A DNA stretch of 64,000 nt from Undaria pinnatifida (lineage: Eukaryota > Sar > Phaeophyceae > Laminariales > Alariaceae), in the NCBI GenBank assembly GCA_012845835.1, contig JABAKD010000017.1, positions 4,090,867-4,154,866 on the forward strand. The letters are read 5' to 3'. Below the pieces are notes generated by a model. It made no database searches and was not told the DNA's origin. It saw only the letters and a list, made by a program, of their open reading frames with translations. Position 1 is the stretch's first letter; every line of letters begins with the position of its first letter. This document shows, in pieces, positions 63,655 through 64,000 of this stretch. Position numbers and translations under genes: made by a program.

Positions 63655-64000
63655 GTCCCACGACACATCCCATGGGAACACGCTGGCCATGAGATTAGGG
63701 AATGCCCACGGGACGTTTAGCACCTCACCATGAAGATCATGTAGCGTTCCATGACAGGTGGTGAGCACCTCATGGCACAGTCCATGGGGAGTCTCATGGG
63801 ATGGTTGGAAGCCCAAGATACAACCCATGGTATAATAGCCCGGGGGACAGTCCATGGCACGTGCACACCCCATCGGGCAGCATAAGATACTACCGTTGGC
63901 ACTGCCTGTGTGACATTTGGCATCCCATGGACCAGCCCGTGGGACTGCCTATGGTCACACGGGACAGCCGATGGGAAGTGTTAGGTATGGGCCATCTCAT
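63655..64000. repeat. CCATGGGA-rich array, copy 2 (cut by window end)
   Basis: Collinear with 51905-52250, with scattered substitutions in the CATGGG words. Continues past the window. Confidence 0.75.

Larger units (their letters stand above)
53219..64000. repeat. Segmental duplication, copy 2 (runs off window)
   Basis: Homologous to 40878-52470, offset about 12.34 kb at the left and about 11.58 kb after the 735-bp insertion of copy 1. Incomplete at the right end of the window, where the CATGGGA array begins. Confidence 0.95.

Overview
This window is nuclear DNA of an intron-rich, repeat-laden eukaryote. There are spliceosomal introns with clean GT-AG (and one GC-AG) borders, long C/G homopolymer runs, tRNA-derived short repeats, several families of small terminal-inverted-repeat elements and TTAGGG-type interstitial telomeric tracts. 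Gene density is very low. A photosynthetic stramenopile such as a brown alga would fit, but this rests on general look only and is not proven by any marker in the window.

Layout. 1-19.3 kb is a mosaic of mobile-element debris with no gene I can support: tRNA-like short repeats (one split by an hAT-type element with an 8-bp target duplication), a C-rich 735-bp repeat family that keeps its 3' end and loses its 5' end, elements with (CAA)n tails, two TTAA-flanked mini-elements, and a 90-bp telomere-like tract. 19,298-34,678 (+ strand) is a complete 11-exon gene for a TAPT1/POD1-family membrane protein. All exon phases join to one 1,018-residue frame, including across a GC-AG intron. Its introns carry an hAT-like element, a minisatellite, a LINE fragment, copies of its own exon pieces and a 1.1-kb pentanucleotide satellite. 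34.7-40.9 kb is again repeats only.

40.9-64.0 kb is a tandem segmental duplication of about 12.3 kb. Each copy starts with an array of a GCTTCCACGGAA-type 12-mer and ends with an array rich in CCATGGGA, and each holds one minus-strand gene of eight proposed exons. That gene has a signal peptide exon, a basic RGRR-containing linker exon, a 67-residue exon, and then four exons each encoding two C-x14-C-x4-C-x4-CC half-modules. Copy 1 (50,143 to 45,204) is open throughout. Copy 2 (61,716 to 57,515) carries a 1-bp deletion and a stop in exon 3. Comparing the copies exposes two clean insertions: a 735-bp C-rich element only in copy 1 and a 155-bp A-tailed element only in copy 2, each flanked by a candidate 6-bp duplication. 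The modular cysteine-rich gene pair is the most interesting content.
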